A stretch of 64,000 nt of DNA, from assembly GCF_042701255.1 (NCBI RefSeq), contig NZ_CP170554.1, positions 4,836,001-4,900,000 on the forward strand, given 5' to 3'. The position numbers and the translations under genes are program-made. Shown piece by piece: positions 38,366 through 45,582 of this stretch (its first letter is position 1; each line of letters begins with the position of its first letter). Under the pieces are notes generated by a model. That model did not search any database. It was not told where the DNA came from and saw nothing but the letters and a program-made list of their open reading frames with translations. Source of the DNA: Tahibacter sp042701255. GTDB taxonomy: Bacteria; Pseudomonadota; Gammaproteobacteria; Xanthomonadales; Rhodanobacteraceae.

Positions 38366-38403
38366 TGACCTGCGAGGTCATGTGGAGTTGACCTGCGAGG
38401 TCA
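38366..38403 (-). promoter_or_regulatory. Double operator TGACCT-N3-AGGTCA
   Basis: Two identical 15-bp sites, TGACCTGCGAGGTCA at 38366-38380 and 38389-38403, 23 bases apart start to start, about two helical turns. They are 77-114 bases upstream of the PEP-mutase-like gene start, on its promoter side. No regulator gene is adjacent, so the binding protein is unknown. Confidence 0.75.
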
Positions 38404-38590
38404 TCGTCGCGGCGCGCTCCGTGATGGCGTGAAGTCCGGCCATCGATGGAACTGCCGCACCGGCAGCGACCGGCGCCGGGGCAGGCAGATAGTTCCATCA
38501 CGATGTCGACACGGTGACGCGCAGCCACGTCGCGCGAAGGTATCGATGGCGTCGCTAGTTGCGTTCGCAGGTTCAGATCGCTCCGATCCT

Positions 38591-38642
38591 CGGCATCGGC
38601 ATCGGCATCGGCATCGGCATCGGCATCGGCATCGGCATCGGC
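38591..38642 (+). repeat. Hexanucleotide microsatellite (CGGCAT)8.7
   Basis: Eight full copies of CGGCAT plus four bases, just downstream of the DUF4062-TM gene (stop at 38681). On the minus strand the unit is GATGCC, one base different from the GATGGC unit at 36544-36597. The surrounding 391-base gap (38290-38680) also holds the double operator and no supported gene. Confidence 0.96.
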
Positions 38643-38680
38643 CGGAATATCGTCGATCCGTGCACGCAAGCCGACCCGTA

Positions 38681-39943
38681 TCAGTCCCGCCTCGGCCCCG
38701 ACAGGAAATCATCGGCGCGCAGTCCGCCCATGATCTCGTGCCGGCGCATCCAGTAGAACGCGTTCGTGCGCGGCTCGCCGTCGGGCCAGGCCGGGCGCAT
38801 GGCATAGTCGACCTCGCGCTCGAGGCGCTCGGTCTCGGCGCGCGCGGCGAAGCCCAGCCGGATCATCGCCCCGAGCAGCACGCACCAGTACAGCACGTCC
38901 AGCGGCGGCCAGCCGAGCCAGGCGTATACCGTGAGCAGCACGATCCAGCACGCCGTGCTCAGCGCGGCGAATCCGGCGATCCGCGTCGGACTCTCGCGCC
39001 AGCCATGCAGCCATGCGTTCGCGATGATCTGGGAAATGCCGAAGAACGCGGCCGCGGCGAGCAGCACCACAGCGTTGTAGGACGTCGCCCTCAGCAAGGT
39101 GTCCAGTCCGGCGAACAGCCAGCCGGCGATCGCCGCCGCGAGCATGACGCGCAACCCGTTGCGCAGCGACACGCGCAGACGCAGCGACCGGTCGAGCCGG
39201 TCGAACATCGCGATGTAGTGCACGCCGATGAACAGCAGCGCGAGCACGAGAAAAGCCGGCAGCCCGTCGATCAGCGCTGCGATCGGCTGCGCCGCAAACG
39301 CGGTACTCGCCGTCGCGCGGACCTGCAGCAGCAGCACGAGCGCCGCAGCGGCGAACGCGAACGTCGCGAGACCCAGGCGCTCCCACAACCGCCGGCGCCG
39401 CGCCTCGGCCCGGCGCGCCGGACGGTCGACTTTCGCGACGTGTGCGAAGGCCTCGACTATCTTGCCGGCGATGTCCTCGCAGCGGCCGACGCGGGATTCC
39501 ACGTGGCGGCCGATCTGTTCCAGCCGTGCTTCGTGTGCAGGCTGCGCGCCGCTGCCCAGGCGCGTGAACACGATCGGCGTGTCCAGATGCAGTGCGAGAT
39601 AGGCCTCGAAATCCGTGTAACCGAGCTCGCCCGCTTCGGCCGCCGGCAGCACGGCGTTCTGCGCGAGCCAGTCGCGGAAAGCCGGAACGGCGCGCAGCAG
39701 CTCTTCGTATTCGCCGCGCGCGACGCGCGCCGGCGGCTGCGCGCCGATGACCTGCACGACGAGGTCGGCGTCCTGCAGATAGCGGTAGATCTTGACCAGG
39801 GTGCCGAACGGACTCGCGCTGTCGACGAAATCTTCCTGTATGCGCAGCTCCACCCCGCGTTCGGCGAGCTGCGCCTTCAGCGGCTGGCGGAACGCGCCGA
39901 GCTCGCGGCTCACGCAGGAAAGGAATACCTGTCTGGACGACAT
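38681..39943 (-). CDS. DUF4062/TIR-like domain fused to six transmembrane helices
   Basis: 420 residues. The N-terminal about 170 residues begin SSRQVFLSCVSRELGAFRQP, then GVELRIQEDF, LQDADLVVQVIGAQPP and GEYEELLRAV; this is the DUF4062-like pattern, a TIR-related fold usually seen at the front of NACHT or effector proteins. A basic linker (about 175-187) leads to six hydrophobic segments (about 189-207, 227-246, 265-284, 290-310, 322-343, 347-366) and a short cytoplasmic tail. There is no ATPase or nuclease motif. The start at ATG 39943 puts the family motif at residue 4; upstream codons add nothing. The architecture suggests a membrane-acting effector or sensor. The gene stands alone. Function unknown. 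Confidence 0.7.
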   Translation of the reverse strand: MSSRQVFLSCVSRELGAFRQPLKAQLAERGVELRIQEDFVDSASPFGTLVKIYRYLQDADLVVQVIGAQPPARVARGEYEELLRAVPAFRDWLAQNAVLPAAEAGELGYTDFEAYLALHLDTPIVFTRLGSGAQPAHEARLEQIGRHVESRVGRCEDIAGKIVEAFAHVAKVDRPARRAEARRRRLWERLGLATFAFAAAALVLLLQVRATASTAFAAQPIAALIDGLPAFLVLALLFIGVHYIAMFDRLDRSLRLRVSLRNGLRVMLAAAIAGWLFAGLDTLLRATSYNAVVLLAAAAFFGISQIIANAWLHGWRESPTRIAGFAALSTACWIVLLTVYAWLGWPPLDVLYWCVLLGAMIRLGFAARAETERLEREVDYAMRPAWPDGEPRTNAFYWMRRHEIMGGLRADDFLSGPRRD

Positions 39944-40311
39944 GCAGCACGGCTCGAAAGGAAACGGAACGTCCGCGCGCAACACCCGGCCTGCGACGCG
40001 GTCGCCGTCAGAACTGTCGCGTGGCGCGGCATCCTCTCAGCGGCGCATTGCAGCGCGCGGTGACATTCGGACTCCGATCCGGTTGCCGGATTCGACGAGC
40101 CGCTCCGCACGCGCGCGGCATCGACAAGCCATTCGCCGGACGCCGCCGCATGTGAGCCAATTATCGACGGCACCGGAGGAATCGCCGGCGCGCAGCGAAT
40201 TTACGCAGGTTTTACGCCGGCGGCCGGGCACGCATCTGGTTCGTTTACGGCCGGCGGAAGAACACTGTCGCCGCTCCGAACCGGAGCCGGATTCTGGAAC
40301 CTACGACGGCG
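39944..40311. other. Gap between the DUF4062-TM gene and the TorF/kdp cluster
   Basis: 368 bases with no convincing gene or RNA seen. It must hold the divergent promoters, including the kdp control region if TorF and kdp are one transcript, but no clear operator or -35/-10 pair stands out. Confidence 0.4.
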
Positions 40312-41019
40312 ATGAACGCCTCTGCCTCTACCCCGACGCCCTTGCTCGCCCTTGCCGCACCGATCCTGCTCGCCGTCGCGCCTACCGCCGCGGCGCTGGA
40401 TTTCAGTGGCACCGCGACCGCGACCAGCGACTACGTCTTCCGCGGCATCTCGCAGACCCGGGGCGGCGCGGCGCCGCAACTCGGCGTCAAGCTCGCCTCC
40501 GACACGGGCCTGTACGGTTCGCTCTGGGCTTCCCGCGTCGACTACGGTGCGACGCTCGGCAGCGATGCCGAACTCGATCTCGTCGCCGGCTGGAACCATA
40601 CCTTCGCCGAGCGCTGGAACCTCGACGTCAACCTCACGCGCTTCACCTATCCGGGCACGCGCGCACCGGCGAATCTCGATTACAACGAAGTCATAACGAC
40701 CTTGACGCTCGATCAGCGCTGGTGGGCGATGCTGGGCTGGTCGGAGAACGTGCTGGCCAGCGGCGAGCGCGGCATCTACAGCGAAGTCGGCGGCAAGTTT
40801 CCGCTCGGCGACGCGTTCCGTCTCGAAGCGCTGGCGGCGTACTACGACCTCGACGACGCCTACGGCTCCGGCTACAGCCGCGCCCAGCTGTCCGCGATCT
40901 ACACGATCGGCAACGTGGACCTGCGCGCATCGGGCCATTGGACCAGCGCCTCGGCCGAACGCCTGTTTCCGGGTGTGGCCGGCAGCCGCGTCGAAGCGGC
41001 CGTGAGCTGGAATTTCTGA
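40312..41019 (+). CDS. TorF-family outer-membrane protein (putative porin)
   Basis: 235 residues with a signal peptide (ending about PTAAALDF). FSGTATATSDYVFRGISQTR is the TorF/Gcw_chp signature; the rest alternates hydrophobic beta strands and ends AAVSWNF with a C-terminal Phe, as outer-membrane barrels do. It is 19 bases from kdpF, so it is probably co-transcribed with the potassium-uptake operon, and may supply an outer-membrane route for ions. Its substrate is not established. Confidence 0.88.
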   Translation: MNASASTPTPLLALAAPILLAVAPTAAALDFSGTATATSDYVFRGISQTRGGAAPQLGVKLASDTGLYGSLWASRVDYGATLGSDAELDLVAGWNHTFAERWNLDVNLTRFTYPGTRAPANLDYNEVITTLTLDQRWWAMLGWSENVLASGERGIYSEVGGKFPLGDAFRLEALAAYYDLDDAYGSGYSRAQLSAIYTIGNVDLRASGHWTSASAERLFPGVAGSRVEAAVSWNF

Positions 41020-41038
41020 AGTACCGGGAGCGCCGACC

Positions 41039-41122
41039 ATGTTCACCGCATTCCTTCTGCTGCTGAGCCTCGCGCTCGGCGGCTATCTGTTCGCCGCCTT
41101 GCTGCGGCCCGACAAGTTCTGA
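41039..41122 (+). CDS. kdpF: K+-transporting ATPase KdpF subunit
   Basis: 27 residues: MFTAFLLLLSLALGGYLFAA then LLRPDKF. One hydrophobic helix and the LLRPDKF tail are typical of KdpF, the small stabilising peptide of the Kdp complex. A GGGAG lies upstream. It ends ten bases before kdpA. Confidence 0.95.
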   Translation: MFTAFLLLLSLALGGYLFAALLRPDKF

Positions 41123-41132
41123 GGCGCGCGTC

Positions 41133-42845
41133 ATGACGGAAATCCTGCTGATCCTCGTCGCCGCGATCGCGCTGGCCTGGCCGCTGGGTCACTACCTCGC
41201 GGCCGTGCTCAAGGGCACGCCGAGCCGCGCCGACACCGTGTTTCTGCCGGTCGAAAGCGCGATCTACGGCCTGCTGCGCGTCGATCCGCAGCGCGGCATG
41301 ACCTGGCGCGGCTATGCGGCCGCGTTCCTCGTCAGCAATCTGCTGCTCGGCGTATTTGCCGGGTTCGTGTTCGCGTTCCAGGACCATCTGCCGCTGAATC
41401 CCGACGGCATTCCCGGCATGCGCTGGGATCTCGCGCTGCACACCGCGATCTCGTTCCTGACCAATACCAACCAGCAGCACTACTCCGGTCAGGCACAGCT
41501 GTCGTATCTGTCGCAGCTCGTCGGCATCGTCAGCCTGCAGGTGCTCACGCCGATGATGGGGCTGGGCATCGCCGCGGCGATGCTGCGCGGCCTGTTCGGC
41601 GGCCGCGACGCGGCGACCGCGCCGGAAGGCCAGCCGCGCGATCTCGGCAACTACTGGGTCGACGTCACGCGGCTGACCCTGCGCGTATTCCTGCCGCTGT
41701 CGCTGCTCGTCGCACTCGCGCTGACCACGCAGGGCGTGCCGAGCACCTTCACCGGCGCGGCCACGGTGCAGACCGTCGACGCGAGCGCCGGTGCGAGCGA
41801 GCAGACGATTCCGCTGGGCCCGGTCGCGAGCATGGTCGCGACCAAGCAGCTCGGCACCAACGGCGGCGGCTGGTACGGCCCGAACAGCACGATGCCGCTG
41901 GAGAATCCGACGCCGCTGTCGAACGCGCTGCAGATCGTCAGCATCGTCGTGTTGCCGATTGCCGTCGTGTTCATGCTGACGCCGTTCACGGGCCGGCGCC
42001 GGCTGACCGCGCTCGTGTTCGGCGTCATGGGCACCTTGTCCCTGGTCTCGCTGGCCGTGACGGTCTATGCGGAACGACAGCCGAATGCGGCCGTCGCCGG
42101 TCTCGCCGCGGAAGGACCGAATCTCGAAGGCAAGGAACTGCGCTTCGGCGCCGAATCCTCGGCGCTCTGGGCCGCCGTGACGACGCAGACCTCCAACGGT
42201 TCGGTCGATGCGATGCACGACTCGCTGAATCCGCTGGCCGGCACGGTCACGCTCGTCGACATGCTGATCAACTCGATCTGGGGCGGCATCGGCTGCGGCC
42301 TGATCGGCCATCTCGTGTTCCTGCTGCTCGGCATCTTCATAGCGGGGCTCATGATCGGCCGTACGCCCGAAGTGTTCGGACGCAAGCTCGAAACGCAGGA
42401 AGTGCGCCTGCTGTCGTTCCTGATCGTGCTGCAGAGCCTGACCATACTCGGCTTCACCGCGCTCGCACTGGTCATTCCCGGCGCGGCCGGCAATTCCAAT
42501 CCGGGTCTGCACGGCATCGCTCAGGTCTTCTACGAATACACCTCGGCCTACGCGAACAACGGTTCGGGTTTCGAGGGGCTGGCAGATGGCACGTACTGGT
42601 GGAACCTCAGCGCGTCGGCCGTGCTGCTGCTCGGCCGCTATCCCTGCCTGCTGATTCCGCTGCTCGTCGCCGGCAGCCTCGCGCAGAAGCGCCAGGCACC
42701 CGAGACCGCGGGCAGCCTCAACATCGAAAGCGTGACCTTCGGCGCGACCCTGATCGCCGTCATCGTGTTGATCACGGTGCTGTCCTACCTGCCCGCGCTG
42801 GTGCTCGGCACGGTCGGCGAACAGCTGATGCTGGCCGGCGCCTGA
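41133..42845 (+). CDS. kdpA: K+-transporting ATPase KdpA (channel-like subunit)
   Basis: 570 residues, about ten membrane helices. The four selectivity-filter regions are recognisable, for instance SFLTNTNQQHYSGQ, QLGTNGGGWYGPNSTMPLEN and YANNGSGFEGL. It binds and passes K+ in the high-affinity Kdp pump, energised by KdpB. Spacing to kdpB is 16 bases. Confidence 0.97.
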   Translation: MTEILLILVAAIALAWPLGHYLAAVLKGTPSRADTVFLPVESAIYGLLRVDPQRGMTWRGYAAAFLVSNLLLGVFAGFVFAFQDHLPLNPDGIPGMRWDLALHTAISFLTNTNQQHYSGQAQLSYLSQLVGIVSLQVLTPMMGLGIAAAMLRGLFGGRDAATAPEGQPRDLGNYWVDVTRLTLRVFLPLSLLVALALTTQGVPSTFTGAATVQTVDASAGASEQTIPLGPVASMVATKQLGTNGGGWYGPNSTMPLENPTPLSNALQIVSIVVLPIAVVFMLTPFTGRRRLTALVFGVMGTLSLVSLAVTVYAERQPNAAVAGLAAEGPNLEGKELRFGAESSALWAAVTTQTSNGSVDAMHDSLNPLAGTVTLVDMLINSIWGGIGCGLIGHLVFLLLGIFIAGLMIGRTPEVFGRKLETQEVRLLSFLIVLQSLTILGFTALALVIPGAAGNSNPGLHGIAQVFYEYTSAYANNGSGFEGLADGTYWWNLSASAVLLLGRYPCLLIPLLVAGSLAQKRQAPETAGSLNIESVTFGATLIAVIVLITVLSYLPALVLGTVGEQLMLAGA

Positions 42846-42861
42846 GAATCGGAGACCCTCA

Positions 42862-44916
42862 ATGATCAGTACCACCTCCTCCCGCCACGGCCTCAAGGCG
42901 CATGCCGCGCGTTTCACCGCGCAGGCCCTGCAGGAAGCCGTGCGCGATGCGTTCGCCAAGCTCGCGCCGCGCGCGGCGATGAAGAATCCGGTGATGTTCG
43001 TCGTGCTCGTGGTCACGCTTCTGTGCGGCGGCATCGCCGTGCACGCGCTCGTATCGGGCAAACCCTGGGCCTATGCCTTCGTCGTCGCGCTGATCCTGTT
43101 CGCGACCGTGCTGTTCGCCAATTTCGCCGAAGCCGTCGCCGAGGCGCGCGGCCGCGGTCAGGCCGCGAGCCTGCGCGCGGCGCGCTCGCAGCTCGTCGGC
43201 CGGCGCTGGCGCAACGACCAGTACGAATACCTGCCCGCTGCGGAGCTGCGTCCCGACGACCTCGTCGTCGTCTCCGCCGGCGAGCAGATTCCGGCCGACG
43301 GCGAGATCGTCGAAGGCGTGGCCTCGATCAACGAGGCCGCCGTCACCGGCGAATCCGCGCCGGTGCTGCGCGAAGCGGGCACCGACCGCTCCGGTGTGAT
43401 CGCCGGCACGACGGTGCTGTCCGACGAGATCAAGGTGCGCGTGACCGCGCAGCCCGGCACGAGCTTTCTCGACCGCATGATCGCGCTCGTCGAGGGCGCG
43501 CAGCGGCAGAAGACGCCGAACGAGCTCGCGCTGACCGTGCTGCTCGCCGCGCTGACCCTGGTCTTCCTGATCGTCGTCGTGACCTTGCCGGCCATGGCGA
43601 GTTTCGCCGGCGTGCGGATCGACGTCGTCGTGCTGATCGCGCTGCTGGTCTGCCTGATCCCCACGACGATAGGCGGCCTGCTGCCGGCGATCGGCATCGC
43701 CGGCATGAACCGCGCGCTCGAAGCGAACGTCGTGGCCAAGTCGGGCAAGGCCGTGGAACTGGCCGGCGACATAGACACTCTTCTGTTGGACAAGACCGGC
43801 ACGATCACGCTCGGCGACCGGCGCGCGACGGAGTTCGTCGCGGTCGGCGGCGCGCGGGTCGCCGATCTGCGCGCGGCGGCGCTGCTCGCATCGCTGGCCG
43901 ATCCCACGCCCGAGGGCAAGTCGATAGTCGCCCTGGCGCAGGCGCAAGGCGCCGTCGCCGCGGAAACCATCGGCTCGACCTTCGTGCCGTTCAGCGCCGA
44001 GACGCGCATGTCGGGCCTCGACCTGGCCGACGGCCGCCGCGTGCGCAAGGGCGCGCGCAGCGCGATCGCTGCGTGGATGCTCGGTCAGGACCGGGTACTG
44101 CCGGGCGATCTCGATGCGGCCGTGGACCGCATCGCGCGCGGCGGCGCGACGCCGCTGGTCGTGGCCAGCGACGAACGCGTGCTCGGCGTCGTCGCGCTGG
44201 CCGACATCGTCAAGCACGGCGTGCGCGAACGCTTCGCACGGCTGCGCGCGATGGGCGTGCGCACGGTCATGATCACCGGCGACAACCCGCTGACCGCCGC
44301 GGCGATCGCGGCCGAAGCCGGCGTCGACGACTTCCTCGCCGAAGCCAGGCCCGAAGACAAGCTCGCGCGCATCCGCAGCGAGCAGGCGCAGGGCCGGCTC
44401 GTCGCGATGGTCGGCGACGGCACCAACGACGCGCCGGCGCTCGCTCAGGCCGATATCGGTCTGGCCATGAACTCCGGCACGCAGGCGGCCAAGGAAGCCG
44501 GCAACATGGTCGATCTGGATTCGGATCCGACCAAGCTGCTGTCGGTGGTCGAGATCGGCAAGCAGTTGCTGATCACGCGCGGCGCGCTGACGACGTTCTC
44601 GCTGGCCAACGACGTGTCGAAATACTTCGCGATCATTCCGGCGCTGTTCGTCGCTGCGATTCCGGGCATGGCGGCGCTGGACCTGATGCGGCTGTCGGGG
44701 CCGGTCAACGCGGTGCTCGCCGCGCTGATCTTCAACGCGCTGATCATTCCGGCACTGATACCGCTGGCGCTGCGCGGCGTCGCGTTCCGGCCGGGCAGCG
44801 CCGAAGCGCTGCTGCGGCGCAATCTGCTCGTATTCGGCGTCGGCGGCGTGGTGCTGCCGTTCGTCGCGATCAAGCTCATCGATCTGCTGCTGGCCGCGCT
44901 GTTCGGCGCGCGCTGA
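42862..44916 (+). CDS. kdpB: K+-transporting ATPase KdpB (P-type ATPase subunit)
   Basis: 684 residues. The phosphorylation motif DKTGTIT has Asp310. The actuator motif VTGESAPVLRE, the nucleotide-domain KGARSAI and the hinge MVGDGTNDAPALAQADIGLA are all intact. Membrane segments lie at about 34-90, 215-275 and near the C-terminus. It hydrolyses ATP to drive K+ uptake through KdpA. Confidence 0.97.
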   Translation: MISTTSSRHGLKAHAARFTAQALQEAVRDAFAKLAPRAAMKNPVMFVVLVVTLLCGGIAVHALVSGKPWAYAFVVALILFATVLFANFAEAVAEARGRGQAASLRAARSQLVGRRWRNDQYEYLPAAELRPDDLVVVSAGEQIPADGEIVEGVASINEAAVTGESAPVLREAGTDRSGVIAGTTVLSDEIKVRVTAQPGTSFLDRMIALVEGAQRQKTPNELALTVLLAALTLVFLIVVVTLPAMASFAGVRIDVVVLIALLVCLIPTTIGGLLPAIGIAGMNRALEANVVAKSGKAVELAGDIDTLLLDKTGTITLGDRRATEFVAVGGARVADLRAAALLASLADPTPEGKSIVALAQAQGAVAAETIGSTFVPFSAETRMSGLDLADGRRVRKGARSAIAAWMLGQDRVLPGDLDAAVDRIARGGATPLVVASDERVLGVVALADIVKHGVRERFARLRAMGVRTVMITGDNPLTAAAIAAEAGVDDFLAEARPEDKLARIRSEQAQGRLVAMVGDGTNDAPALAQADIGLAMNSGTQAAKEAGNMVDLDSDPTKLLSVVEIGKQLLITRGALTTFSLANDVSKYFAIIPALFVAAIPGMAALDLMRLSGPVNAVLAALIFNALIIPALIPLALRGVAFRPGSAEALLRRNLLVFGVGGVVLPFVAIKLIDLLLAALFGAR

Positions 44917-44939
44917 ACGAGTCCCTGCGAGGTAACGTC

Positions 44940-45551
44940 ATGAATCCTTCTCCCGACACGCGCCGCCCCAGCGACAGCGGCGGCGGCCTGCGCGCGGCGC
45001 TGGTCTGGTGCGTCGCGTTCGTGCTGATCTGCGGCGTGGTCTATCCGATCACGGCGACCCTGCTCGGCGGCCTGCTGTTTCCGCAGCAGGCCCGCGGCAG
45101 CCTGATCCTGCGCGACGGCAAGGCCGTCGGCTCTTCGCTGCTTGCGCAGAACTTCGCCGACGCGCGCTATTTCCGGCCGCGGCCGTCGGCGGCGAACTAC
45201 GATCCCAAGTCCGCGGCCGGCAGCAATCTGGCCAGCAGCAATCCGGCGTTGCGCGAACGCATCGCCGCGGACTCCGCCGCGATCGCCGCGCGCGAAGCAG
45301 TCGCCGCCGCGGCGATTCCGGTCGACCTCGTCACCACATCGGGCTCGGGGCTGGATCCGCACATCTCGCCGGCCGCGGCCGAGCTGCAGGCCGCGCGCGT
45401 CGCGCGGAGCCGCGGCCTGCCGCTGGCCCAGGTGCAGGCGCTGATCCGTTCGCATACGCTGCATCGCACGTTCGGCGTGTTCGGCCAGCCGCGCGTCAAC
45501 GTGCTGGAATTGAACCTGGCCCTCGACGCGCTGCCGCCGGCTGCCGGCTGA
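44940..45551 (+). CDS. kdpC: K+-transporting ATPase KdpC subunit
   Basis: 203 residues: one N-terminal membrane helix (ALVWCVAFVLICGVVYPITA) and a periplasmic domain with YFRPRPSAANYDPKSAAGSN, SSNPAL and SGSGLDPHISPAAA, all KdpC signatures. It stabilises the pump complex. Confidence 0.96.
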   Translation: MNPSPDTRRPSDSGGGLRAALVWCVAFVLICGVVYPITATLLGGLLFPQQARGSLILRDGKAVGSSLLAQNFADARYFRPRPSAANYDPKSAAGSNLASSNPALRERIAADSAAIAAREAVAAAAIPVDLVTTSGSGLDPHISPAAAELQAARVARSRGLPLAQVQALIRSHTLHRTFGVFGQPRVNVLELNLALDALPPAAG

Positions 45552-45582
45552 AGCGGCCTTCTCCACCACGGAACCCCGCGGC

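Noticed and set aside
38286..38756. Small ORFs reading Asp-Ala or Gly-Ile runs from the second microsatellite
   Set aside because: They consist of translated simple repeat plus arginine-rich shadow sequence and have no ribosome site.
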